DNA of 64,000 nucleotides from UMGS1519 sp050951005. GTDB lineage: Bacteria > Actinomycetota > Coriobacteriia > Coriobacteriales > Eggerthellaceae. This document shows positions 1-7,219 of this stretch, in pieces. Below the pieces are notes generated by a model. That model was given only the letters and a program-made list of their open reading frames with translations, had not been told where the DNA came from and did no database searches. Each line of letters opens with the position of its first letter. Within the stretch, counting starts at the first letter, position 1. The stretch lies in assembly GCA_050951005.1 (NCBI GenBank), contig JBMNIP010000005.1, forward strand, positions 62,001 through 126,000, read 5' to 3'. The position numbers and the translations under genes are program-made.

Positions 1-147
1 GCGATGTATCGCTACGCTTCTTCTAACAAGAAGATCGCCACCGTGTCGAAGACCGGTAAGGTTACTGCGAAGGCTGCTGGTACCTGCAAGATTTACGTCT
101 ATGCCCAAAATGGCAAGTGGGCTACCGTCAAGGTAACGGTCAAATAG
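1..147 (+). CDS. C-terminal end of a Big_2 (bacterial Ig-like) surface protein, partial
   Basis: The window opens inside a reading frame (frame 1) of 48 codons that ends with TAG at 145-147. The visible residues (ASSNKKIATVSKTGKVTAKA, then AGTCKIYV and KVTVK at the end) match the typical bacterial Ig-like group 2 fold: an 'S..IATV...G.VTA...G...I.V' beta-sandwich pattern. Such domains end many secreted or cell-surface proteins of gut anaerobes. The start, the signal peptide and the remaining domains lie outside the window, so no specific function can be given. A strong terminator follows directly. Confidence 0.75.
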   Translation, partial: AMYRYASSNKKIATVSKTGKVTAKAAGTCKIYVYAQNGKWATVKVTVK

Positions 148-176
148 CCTGAATCCGTCATCCCTGGCGAATTCGC

Positions 177-212
177 GCGGCGCCCTCCAATAGGGGGGCG
201 CCGCCTTTTTTT
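177..212 (+). terminator. Rho-independent terminator after the Big_2 protein
   Basis: A perfect 9-bp GC-rich stem (gcggcgccc at 177-185 with gggcgccgc at 196-204) is followed by a run of seven T at 206-212. It sits 30 bases after the stop codon of the partial surface protein. Confidence 0.9.
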
Positions 213-269
213 GTTGGAGGCTCAGTTCCCGCTTGTCAACCGCTATTTGTAAATATGTTAGTGAAAAAG

Positions 270-299
270 TTGCATATTTTGAGAAAGTTCCCGTATTCT
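270..299 (+). promoter_or_regulatory. Possible promoter upstream of rubrerythrin
   Basis: TTGCAT (270-275) and TATTCT (294-299) are separated by 18 bases in an AT-rich stretch ahead of rbr. The -35 match is weak. A second element, TGAGAAATGGGTAG at 314-327, lies between this and the gene and resembles a sequence in front of the ech operon. Confidence 0.3.
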
Positions 300-380
300 C
301 GTGATAGTTGTCATGAGAAATGGGTAGACTGAAACCAGTAATCAGGACCATCCCGATTCAATATGTTAGGAGACATCCCT

Positions 381-944
381 ATGGCAGAAGATCGTTACGC
401 GAAAATGGGCGAGAAGATCGCCGGTACCAAGACCGAGAAGAACCTGCAGGCAGCATTTGCCGGCGAGTCCCAGGCCCGTAACAAGTACACGTACTTTGCC
501 TCCAAGGCCAAGAAGGACGGTTATGTCCAGATTGCCAAGATTTTCGAGGAGACTGCCGGCAACGAACGCGAGCACGCAAAGATCTGGTTCAAGATCCTGG
601 GCGGCATCGGCACGACCGAAGAGAACCTTCAGGCAGCCGCCGACGGCGAGGCCTACGAGTGGACCGATATGTATCCGACGTTCGCCAAGGAAGCGCGCGA
701 AGAGGGCTTCAATGATATCGCCGCGCTGTTCGACATGGTCGGTGCTATCGAGAAGCACCACGAGGAGCGCTATAAGAAGCTGCTATCCAATGTGAAGGAC
801 GACATCGTGTTCTCCCGCGATGGCGACCGTATTTGGATCTGCTCCAACTGCGGTCATGTCGTCGTCGGCCCGAAGGCCCCGGGTGTTTGCCCGGTATGCG
901 GCCATCCGCAGTCCTACTTCGAGCTGAAGGCCGAGAACTACTAG
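381..944 (+). CDS. rbr: Rubrerythrin
   Basis: Rubrerythrin is a cytoplasmic non-heme iron peroxidase that reduces hydrogen peroxide in anaerobes. The 187-aa protein has the ferritin-like four-helix diiron domain first (AFAGESQARN near residue 27, EETAGNEREHA near 56, IEKHHEERY near 123). It ends in a rubredoxin-like domain with CxxCG near 154 and CPVCGHP near 170, and the length is standard for the family. I chose the ATG at 381 because AGGAGA lies 7 bases upstream; the longer frame from 363 would put the ribosome site inside the gene. It stands alone between two terminators. Its electron donor, normally rubredoxin or a reductase, is not next to it. Confidence 0.97.
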   Translation: MAEDRYAKMGEKIAGTKTEKNLQAAFAGESQARNKYTYFASKAKKDGYVQIAKIFEETAGNEREHAKIWFKILGGIGTTEENLQAAADGEAYEWTDMYPTFAKEAREEGFNDIAALFDMVGAIEKHHEERYKKLLSNVKDDIVFSRDGDRIWICSNCGHVVVGPKAPGVCPVCGHPQSYFELKAENY

Positions 945-963
945 GATTCCAGCGATTCTTTTT

Positions 964-993
964 GAAAGGCGGTTCCATTCGGAGCCGCCTTTC
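964..993 (+). terminator. Hairpin terminator after rubrerythrin
   Basis: GAAAGGCGGTTCC at 964-976 pairs with GGAGCCGCCTTTC at 981-993 (13 bp with one G-T pair, 4-base loop). The 3' arm ends in CTTTC, so the T-tract is short, but position and stem strength fit a terminator. Confidence 0.7.
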
Positions 994-1104
994 TGCTTTC
1001 TGAGGTGAAATCGCAACGCCTTGCATCCATTGTCCCTGCGAGGGGAGTAGGATAGCAGACGTTTGCGAACGAACTGAAACCAAGGGGGCCGCTTTCCTTA
1101 TTAT

Positions 1105-2367
1105 ATGAAACAGCACTACGAGAAAATCATCACCCTCTGCTGCTTTCTCCTGATGTTCTGCAATGTGGGCCTTCCAAGCACTTCGTTCAGCGTCTATCAA
1201 CCGTATATCGTCGCCCTGCCGGGTATCGGCGACTCGGCGGGTTCGATTATCATCGGGGTCCGCACCTTCGTCTCCCTTATCTGCATGATCTTCGTGGGGC
1301 GTTTCTATGCTCGTCTCGATTGCCGGCTTGGCTGCTTTATCGCTGCCTTATGCACGGGCACCGGGCTTCTCCTGTTCGGTTGGGCTTCGACATTTCCTGG
1401 GTTCTGCCTCGCAGCAGCGGTCTGCGGTATGGGTTACGGGCTCGGCGGCATGATCGGCTGCACCTTGCTGATCAATCGCTGGTTCAAGACCGATGTGGGT
1501 ACCGCTGTGGGCGTGGCGGCAGTAGGCAGCGGCGTGGCGAACATCATCATCCCGCTCGCGGCCGAGCAGATCATCAACGCCATCTCTCTGAGCGTCTCAT
1601 TCTGGTTAGAGGGGCTGCTCGCCTACGCTATCGGTGCGGTGGCTTTCCTGCTGTTGCGCAACCGTCCAGCCGATATCGGACTGAAACCCTATATCAACCC
1701 GCAGGCGAAAGCGGCTTATGAGGCTGAGAAGAAGGCTCAAAAGCCGGTTAAGGTGGATACGGGCGTGTCGCTGCCGAAGCCGGCGTTCCGGGTGTTCTTC
1801 TTCGCCATGATGCTGGTGGGAGCCATCTGCGTGGCAGCCCCGACGTTCATTTCGGTCTTGCTGGTATCCGAAGGCTTCGACCATACGTTTGCGGCGGCGA
1901 TGATATCGGTTACCGGTATCTCCCTTACCGTGTCGAAGTTCTGCACGGGCCGTCTCTTCGACAAGCTCGGCGCAATTCGAGGGACCATCATTTCATTGGG
2001 TACTTTCACAGTCGGGCTTGCCCTGCTCTGCGTGGCCGCCTCGGGAAATGTCGCGGTGGCCGTTATCGGCATCATCTGCTATGGCGCAGGCGTTGCTGTC
2101 GGTAGCGTGGGCATTCCGGTTTGGTCGCTGCATCTGTCCACTCCCGAAGAACGCGGCGATATCGTGCGGCAGTTCCAGGTGGGTTATGCCACCGGCAGCT
2201 TTCTGTTCAACCTGGTGCCCGGCGTGTTGATGGACGTTGCGGGAAGCTACGTCATTTCTTACGCAATTATGACAGCGATGTCCTTGACGGCAATGTTTAT
2301 CGTTGTCAGCATCTATTCCAGATACCATGAGGGCAAGGTCCGGAAATCGGGCCCGCAACCTTCATGA
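1105..2367 (+). CDS. Major facilitator superfamily transporter (oxalate/formate antiporter-like)
   Basis: A 420-aa polytopic membrane protein with about 12 hydrophobic segments split by a basic central loop near residues 200-225 (AEKKAQKPVKVDTG). The pattern fits MFS carriers that move small carboxylates. The N-half has a glycine-rich helix (GMGYGLGGMIGCTLLINRWF near 112-131), a pattern common in the OFA (oxalate:formate antiporter) branch. The substrate cannot be read from sequence. The start at 1105 has only a distant purine run (AAGGGGG at 1081) upstream. The gene is followed 24 bases later by a universal stress protein and probably shares its transcript. Confidence 0.85.
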   Translation: MKQHYEKIITLCCFLLMFCNVGLPSTSFSVYQPYIVALPGIGDSAGSIIIGVRTFVSLICMIFVGRFYARLDCRLGCFIAALCTGTGLLLFGWASTFPGFCLAAAVCGMGYGLGGMIGCTLLINRWFKTDVGTAVGVAAVGSGVANIIIPLAAEQIINAISLSVSFWLEGLLAYAIGAVAFLLLRNRPADIGLKPYINPQAKAAYEAEKKAQKPVKVDTGVSLPKPAFRVFFFAMMLVGAICVAAPTFISVLLVSEGFDHTFAAAMISVTGISLTVSKFCTGRLFDKLGAIRGTIISLGTFTVGLALLCVAASGNVAVAVIGIICYGAGVAVGSVGIPVWSLHLSTPEERGDIVRQFQVGYATGSFLFNLVPGVLMDVAGSYVISYAIMTAMSLTAMFIVVSIYSRYHEGKVRKSGPQPS

Positions 2368-2391
2368 GGACAGTGATCGGAGGGTTCGTTC

Positions 2392-2805
2392 ATGTATGAT
2401 CACGTGGTGTTGGCGGTCGACGGATCCGATTGCTCCATGCGCGCGGCACATGCAGCAGTGGAGCTTGCGACCCTGAAGCCAGAAATGGAAATCGACTTGG
2501 TGTATGTCGTGTCGCCCGAGAAGGAAATCGACTCATTGCATACTCCTGAGGTTTTCAACGAAGTGCAATCGGGAAGTATTGCCTACCCGGCCATGCAGCT
2601 GTTCGACAAATGCGAAGCGACCGTGCGCGGGGTGCGCTTGTACGGCGACCCGGCAAGCGCCTTGGTGAAGTATGCCTACGACAACGACATCGACCTGATC
2701 ATCCTCGGACACCGGGGCATCCGCGGATTTAAGAAGCTGCGGATGGGATCTGTCAGCGAGCAGGTATTGAAGCTTGCGCGCTGCACCGTCATGGTGGTCA
2801 AGTAA
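2392..2805 (+). CDS. Universal stress protein, UspA family
   Basis: A 137-aa single-domain UspA protein. It begins with the usual beta strand (MYDHVVLAVDGSDCSMRAA) and ends with the ATP-binding signature G-x2-G-x9-G-S (GHRGIRGF ... MGSVSEQVL near 106-125) and the closing strand CTVMVVK. This version of the motif is found in nucleotide-binding Usp proteins. An SD-like GGAGGG lies about 8 bases before the ATG. It follows the MFS carrier closely; Usp proteins beside transporters are common, but the physiological link is unknown. Confidence 0.92.
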   Translation: MYDHVVLAVDGSDCSMRAAHAAVELATLKPEMEIDLVYVVSPEKEIDSLHTPEVFNEVQSGSIAYPAMQLFDKCEATVRGVRLYGDPASALVKYAYDNDIDLIILGHRGIRGFKKLRMGSVSEQVLKLARCTVMVVK

Positions 2806-2830
2806 TCACCTGCGCATTAAGGAGTATTGA

Positions 2831-4357
2831 ATGGATATGGACCTTGAGAACCAGATCCGCATCTGGAATTCACTTGAGGATTACGAGAGCATTATCGAGG
2901 CCATCGGGCAGCTCGATGCCGACGAGATAACGCCGGAACTGATCAGCGAGGCGGGGAAGGCCTACTGCAACCTTGCCAACGGCGAGGACCGTGACCTGTT
3001 GAAAATGGGCCTCGATCTGCTTTCATCTGTGGAAGACGAGCTCTCAGACGACCACCATTGGAATTTCCGCATGGGTTTTGCCAATTATTGGCTCGACCGT
3101 GAAGGGGATGCGGTGCCGTATTTCCGTAAGGCCCTCGAGCTGATGCCGGACGACCAGCAGTCGCAACAGCTGCTGGATGATTGCCTCGATCGGATCGCGT
3201 TGCCCGAATTCGATCAGACCTTCCGCGACCGGGTACAGTCTGCCTGGCGCGAATTCCTCGATGAAGAATCCTCCATCCGCTCCATGATTCAAGCCGAGAT
3301 TGCCGGAACCGAAACCGAAGACCCCGAGGACGATGAGGCCGATTCCGTAGCCGAGAAAATGGACGGAATACTCTCGCATGCGCTCTACAACTCTTCGTTC
3401 GAGTTGGGCTTCGATGGCAAGTCCTATGAGCTGACACTGACTTCCGATGCCGGCCCGGCCGAGGTTTTCAAGCTGCGCTACTTCAAGGAGCATGCTCCTA
3501 AAGAGGTTTTCGAGCATTGGAAGGTCAATTTGGGGCGGCAGGTCGATCCGTCTTTCACCATCGAGATCAATGGCGAGGAGCTGACGGCGAAGGATATCCG
3601 CGTATGGACCGAATGGGACGACGACGGCGTTTCGCTCTCGTTGTACGGCAAACAGGTTGTCCCTCTGCTGCATGACGACCCCGACCAGGCGGGCTGGGTG
3701 TTCTCGGCGCTGCTGGATCATACCCTGGGGGAAATCTGTGCGATGGACCTGGTCAACGAGCTCACGTTGCTCGACGAACCGCAGGATGAGGGCGGCATGC
3801 CCCTCTCCAATCTGCCCACAGCGCTTTTCAAGGCGGGTTATTCCCTTTCGAACGACATCGAACGCATGACGGATATCCCGACCGAATACGAATGCGAGCC
3901 GATCGAGGATGAAGAGGCCGATTGGCGCCTGGACGTCACGAAAGGCGTCATCACCTGCCCGGCTCTGCTGTCCGAATACTATGAGGGCGAAGATGACGTT
4001 ATGAACTCGTTCCATGATGATGGAGCGGTTCCCGGCTTCATCTGCTGGCCTATAGAAGCGGTTGAGGGCAATAACAGGGTGGATGCCCTGCGCTCGTTCT
4101 CCGACAAGCTGGAGGAGGGCATCCTGAAGCGGGCGGGTTCGAGTTCGGTGACGTTCATCGGACATGCAACGGGCCTGTATGCCGGCTATCTCGACTTCAT
4201 CGCCTGGGACCTGCCCGAGGTGCTCGAAGCGGCAGAAACCACCTTGAACGAGCTGCATATGCCCGAAGGGGCATTCCATACGTTCCGCCGGGAAGGCGAG
4301 ACGTTCTCGGTCGTCGACGACGATGAAGGTACCGGCGAGACGGGCCAACAGGCATAG
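2831..4357 (+). CDS. TPR-containing protein of unknown function
   Basis: A 508-aa soluble, very acidic protein without signal peptide or membrane segment. The first ~125 residues are helical and contain a recognisable tetratricopeptide-like repeat (FRMGFANYWLDREGDAVPYF near 78-97, then RKALELMPDD). The remaining 370 residues show no motif that I can assign. They contain repeated W/D/E-rich strands (VWTEWDDDGVSLSLYGKQ; HATGLYAGYLDFIAWDLPEV) and an acidic tail. AAGGAG at 2818 supports the start at 2831; a second ATG at 2837 is possible. It could be a scaffold or an immunity-type protein, but nothing in the neighbourhood says so. Confidence 0.8.
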   Translation: MDMDLENQIRIWNSLEDYESIIEAIGQLDADEITPELISEAGKAYCNLANGEDRDLLKMGLDLLSSVEDELSDDHHWNFRMGFANYWLDREGDAVPYFRKALELMPDDQQSQQLLDDCLDRIALPEFDQTFRDRVQSAWREFLDEESSIRSMIQAEIAGTETEDPEDDEADSVAEKMDGILSHALYNSSFELGFDGKSYELTLTSDAGPAEVFKLRYFKEHAPKEVFEHWKVNLGRQVDPSFTIEINGEELTAKDIRVWTEWDDDGVSLSLYGKQVVPLLHDDPDQAGWVFSALLDHTLGEICAMDLVNELTLLDEPQDEGGMPLSNLPTALFKAGYSLSNDIERMTDIPTEYECEPIEDEEADWRLDVTKGVITCPALLSEYYEGEDDVMNSFHDDGAVPGFICWPIEAVEGNNRVDALRSFSDKLEEGILKRAGSSSVTFIGHATGLYAGYLDFIAWDLPEVLEAAETTLNELHMPEGAFHTFRREGETFSVVDDDEGTGETGQQA

Positions 4358-4459
4358 CTGTTGAGCGAGGCGGTTTCGCCCGCCACGCTTCGATAAACGA
4401 TGATGCCCCTATCGCTCTGCCGATCCCAAGGCATCATGCCGGCGTAACCTGCATACCGG

Positions 4460-4963
4460 CTACCGGTTGTCCACAGGATCGGGATTCGGGTCGTGTTTCG
4501 ATAGGCGTTCCCACGCGACCTCTTCCCATCTTGTCCCCGGTTTCCCGTAGTTGCAATAGGGGTCGATGCTGATGCCGCCACGTGGAAGGAACCGGCCCCA
4601 TACCTCGATATATTTCGGATCCATGAGCGCAACGAGGTCTTCCATGACGATATTGACGCAATCCTCATGGAAGGCGCCATGGTTTCGGAAGCTGAACAGG
4701 TAGAGCTTGAGGCTCTTCGATTCCACCATGCGCACATTGGGCACGTAGGCGATATAGAGGGTCGCGAAGTCGGGCTGGCCGGTGATGGGGCACAGCGAGG
4801 TGAATTCCGGACAATTGAACTTCACGAAGTAATCGTGGTCCTGATGCTTGTTCTCGAAGGTCTCGAGTACGCTCGGATCGTAATCCTGGGAATACGCCGT
4901 GTGCTGGTTTCCCAAGAGGGTGATATCCGAGCCGGCTTCGTTCGAACGGTCGATCTTATCCAT
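4460..4963 (-). CDS. queF: NADPH-dependent preQ0 reductase QueF (7-cyano-7-deazaguanine reductase)
   Basis: QueF reduces the nitrile of preQ0 to the amine preQ1 with NADPH, the last soluble step before insertion into tRNA. The 167-aa protein is the short unimodal type. The catalytic Cys58 sits in SLCPITGQPD with the general acid Asp65. The signature ESKSLKLYLFSFRNH follows at 81-95 (substrate-binding Glu and the QueF motif), then HEDC near 99. It is the last gene of the leftward que operon, 27 bases after queC. Confidence 0.96.
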   Translation of the reverse strand: MDKIDRSNEAGSDITLLGNQHTAYSQDYDPSVLETFENKHQDHDYFVKFNCPEFTSLCPITGQPDFATLYIAYVPNVRMVESKSLKLYLFSFRNHGAFHEDCVNIVMEDLVALMDPKYIEVWGRFLPRGGISIDPYCNYGKPGTRWEEVAWERLSKHDPNPDPVDNR

Positions 4964-4990
4964 AGGGTTTCCTTCCGAAAGGCCTGATGG

Positions 4991-5743
4991 CTAGTCATAT
5001 GGCAGTGGGTCCTCGACTCCGTTGGCGTGAAACGCCTGGATGCGGTCGCGGCAGGTGCCGCAGACACCGCAGGGTTTCTCTTTGCCTTCGTAGCAGGACC
5101 AGGTGAGCTCGTAGGGTACCTGCAGCTCGAGGCCGATTTTCACGATGCCCGCCTTATTGCTGCGGCTGAAGGGCGCCTCGAGGAACAATTCCTTGCCCGA
5201 GCCTTCGTAGATCGCCTTCCCCATAGACTCGATGAACCGGGGCGTGCAATCGGGGTAGGCGTTACCGGCAGCGTCATCGGCATGGGCACCGTAGTAGAGT
5301 GCGCGGCAATGATGAGACAGGGCGAGAGAGGCGGCGCTCGACAGGAACAGGCCGTTGCGGAACGGCACATAGGTCGATACCGGATGGCCCTCGGTGTGCT
5401 GCAGCTGTTCGGCATAGGTTTCGTGCGGAATGTCGGCATGCGACTGGGCGAGCAGCGAGCAATCGCTTTCGGCGAAAATATCCGTCAGGTCAAGGAAGCG
5501 CAGGGGAACCTGGTAATGTGCTGCGATTTTCCGTGCCGATTCGAGCTCGCGCGCATGCTTCTGTCCGTAGCAGATGCTGAGGGCCGTGATGTTTTCGACT
5601 CCATGGACGGCGCAAGCCAGAGCCAGCAGCGTTGAGGAATCCACACCGCCGCTGCAGAGCACCAGGGCAGGGTAGGTCCGCTTCTCGCCATGGCGGAAGG
5701 ATTCGATGAGATTCGGTTCAGAAGTAGCGGAAACGCCGCTCAT
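4991..5743 (-). CDS. queC: 7-cyano-7-deazaguanine synthase QueC
   Basis: QueC uses ATP and ammonia to convert 7-carboxy-7-deazaguanine to the nitrile preQ0. The 250-aa protein has the PP-loop SGGVDSSTLLALA near residues 32-44 for ATP pyrophosphate binding. Near the C-terminus it has a four-cysteine zinc site (CYEGKEKPCGVCGTC). The start is three bases after the queE stop, so the two are translationally coupled. An extra ~15 residues at the N-terminus compared with typical QueC are low-complexity. Confidence 0.97.
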   Translation of the reverse strand: MSGVSATSEPNLIESFRHGEKRTYPALVLCSGGVDSSTLLALACAVHGVENITALSICYGQKHARELESARKIAAHYQVPLRFLDLTDIFAESDCSLLAQSHADIPHETYAEQLQHTEGHPVSTYVPFRNGLFLSSAASLALSHHCRALYYGAHADDAAGNAYPDCTPRFIESMGKAIYEGSGKELFLEAPFSRSNKAGIVKIGLELQVPYELTWSCYEGKEKPCGVCGTCRDRIQAFHANGVEDPLPYD

Positions 5744-5746
5744 GGC

Positions 5747-6589
5747 TCAGACGCCCCTTTCTCTATCGGGCCAGATGATCTTGTGCAATTGCAATTGGAT
5801 TCGTGCGTGGGAGAGGCGGTGCCTCTTCATGAACTCGACGATGGCTCCGGGTTCCATCTGCCCGAACACGGGACTGAAGAATACGCCGTCCCGGTCGTGC
5901 ATATCATGGCTGTCGAGGATATCCAGCGCTTCTTCGAGGTCGGCATCATCTCCCACCACGAACTTCAGGGAATCCTGAGTGCCGAGCAGCTCCAGGTTAT
6001 GCTCGATCATATGGGATTTCATGCCGCTGGAAGGCAGCTTCCAATCCATCGTGAACGAGATGCGTGCGGCTTGGCGGTTGAATACGTTCATGCGATTCAG
6101 CCGGCCGAGGACGCTTGGGTCTCCGTCTCCGAGCAATGCTTGCGCCCGCTGGTGGGCCCAACGATGGCGGGCCTGGCAGATGGATTCGAGATCGACCGCG
6201 CCGTTCGTTTCGATTTCCAGCTGCCAGTCGGGGTCTGCCGCCAGCAGTGAGAACATCAGGTCCTCGACTCCATCCTGCAGCAACGGTTCGCCCCCTGTGA
6301 GCGTGATGCATTCGGCTCCCGAGGCGCTGACGAAGGAAATCAGATCCGAGGTACCGACCTCTCGGTAGGCGCAATCCGGAGCATTTGCCCAAGCGGTATC
6401 GCAGAACGAACAGGACAGATTGCAGGCAGGAAAACGGATGAATGCCGCAAGGCGCCCCGTGCGCGGGCCTTCGCCATTGATGCTGATGAATTGCTCTGCA
6501 ACAGGCCAGGTGCGCGAAGCGTTCGCCTTCGCCTGCAGGTCCGCTTCGATCTCATCTGGCGTGCGCCTTTCGGCACGTGATTGGGACAT
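5747..6589 (-). CDS. queE: 7-carboxy-7-deazaguanine synthase QueE (radical SAM)
   Basis: QueE is a radical S-adenosylmethionine enzyme that contracts the ring of 6-carboxytetrahydropterin to 7-carboxy-7-deazaguanine. The [4Fe-4S] motif here is CNLSCSFC (Cys56, 60, 63), the usual CxxxCxxC. It is followed by the glycine-rich SAM-binding TLTGGEPLLQ near 115. At 280 aa it belongs to the longer QueE type. The start overlaps the operon tightly, two bases after queD. Confidence 0.95.
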   Translation of the reverse strand: MSQSRAERRTPDEIEADLQAKANASRTWPVAEQFISINGEGPRTGRLAAFIRFPACNLSCSFCDTAWANAPDCAYREVGTSDLISFVSASGAECITLTGGEPLLQDGVEDLMFSLLAADPDWQLEIETNGAVDLESICQARHRWAHQRAQALLGDGDPSVLGRLNRMNVFNRQAARISFTMDWKLPSSGMKSHMIEHNLELLGTQDSLKFVVGDDADLEEALDILDSHDMHDRDGVFFSPVFGQMEPGAIVEFMKRHRLSHARIQLQLHKIIWPDRERGV

Positions 6590-6591
6590 GA

Positions 6592-7017
6592 TTACTCCTC
6601 GCCTCGGTAGATTGCGCAGTTATTGGGCGTCTCATAGACGTCGATCTGCGATACCGGCATGCCCTGTTCGGCCAAGCGCCCATAGAAATACTTGGCGAAG
6701 TTCTCCGCGGTGGTTCGGAAGGGGACCATGGAAAGACGGAAATCCTCGCGCTTCAGGCAATCGATGGTTTCGGGATAGAGCGAGCCCTCTTCAACGATGA
6801 AGCTGTGATCCAGTTCCTCTGTCAGGCTGCGAAGCGCCTGCTTGAAATCGCCGAAATCAACGACCATATCCTTAGTCTGGCCTTCGGATTGCAGCTCGGG
6901 CACGGCAAGATAGGCAACGACACGCCATCGATGCCCATGCAGGTTCTCGCACTTGCCGTTGTAGTCGGTCAGAAAATGGGCGGCATCGAAACAGCTTTCG
7001 GTTTTCAGTCCATACAT
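6592..7017 (-). CDS. queD: 6-carboxy-5,6,7,8-tetrahydropterin synthase QueD
   Basis: QueD converts dihydroneopterin triphosphate to 6-carboxytetrahydropterin, the entry step of the deazaguanine pathway. The 141-aa protein has the catalytic CFDAAHF near the start and the zinc-binding HGHRW. The Asp/His/Glu residues of the PTPS fold follow (ELDHSFI; YETPNNCAIY). I chose the ATG at 7017 because AAGGA precedes it and the family starts there; an upstream in-frame ATG at 7086 would add 23 low-complexity residues. It is the first gene of queD-E-C-F, divergent from the ech operon. GTP cyclohydrolase FolE is not in the window. Confidence 0.95.
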   Translation of the reverse strand: MYGLKTESCFDAAHFLTDYNGKCENLHGHRWRVVAYLAVPELQSEGQTKDMVVDFGDFKQALRSLTEELDHSFIVEEGSLYPETIDCLKREDFRLSMVPFRTTAENFAKYFYGRLAEQGMPVSQIDVYETPNNCAIYRGEE

Positions 7018-7078
7018 AGTGGTTCCTTTCGTTTTCTTACGCAGAGTATAGTGGTTCGACATGGATGTGCTGGTACTT

Positions 7079-7136
7079 CTACCCATTCACCGAGAAAAGT
7101 TCAGACTGCCACGGTGATGCTCTGAAAAATGGGTAG
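7079..7136. promoter_or_regulatory. Nested inverted repeats between the que and ech operons
   Basis: CTACCCATT (7079-7087) and its exact reverse complement AATGGGTAG (7128-7136) flank a second inverted pair, CACCG (7088-7092) and CGGTG (7112-7116), in the divergent promoter region. The right arm extends to TGAAAAATGGGTAG. A near-identical copy, TGAGAAATGGGTAG, lies 54 bases before the rubrerythrin start. This may be an operator or a shared promoter element; the arrangement is seen, the role is inferred. Confidence 0.4.
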
Positions 7137-7219
7137 TATGGGAGTCTGTTATCGCCTCGGTAACAAAAAGGCGCTAGCAGTTAGATACGTTCGTTCGATT
7201 CGAAGAAAGGGGCAGCGAC

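Noticed and set aside
366..761. Antisense reading frames over rubrerythrin and many other genes
   Set aside because: These are out-of-frame shadows with no start signals or family motifs.
7018..7130. preQ1 riboswitch in the queD leader
   Set aside because: I looked for the preQ1-I pattern (short GC hairpin followed by an A-rich tail) and did not find it; the inverted repeats present do not fit a known preQ1 class by eye.
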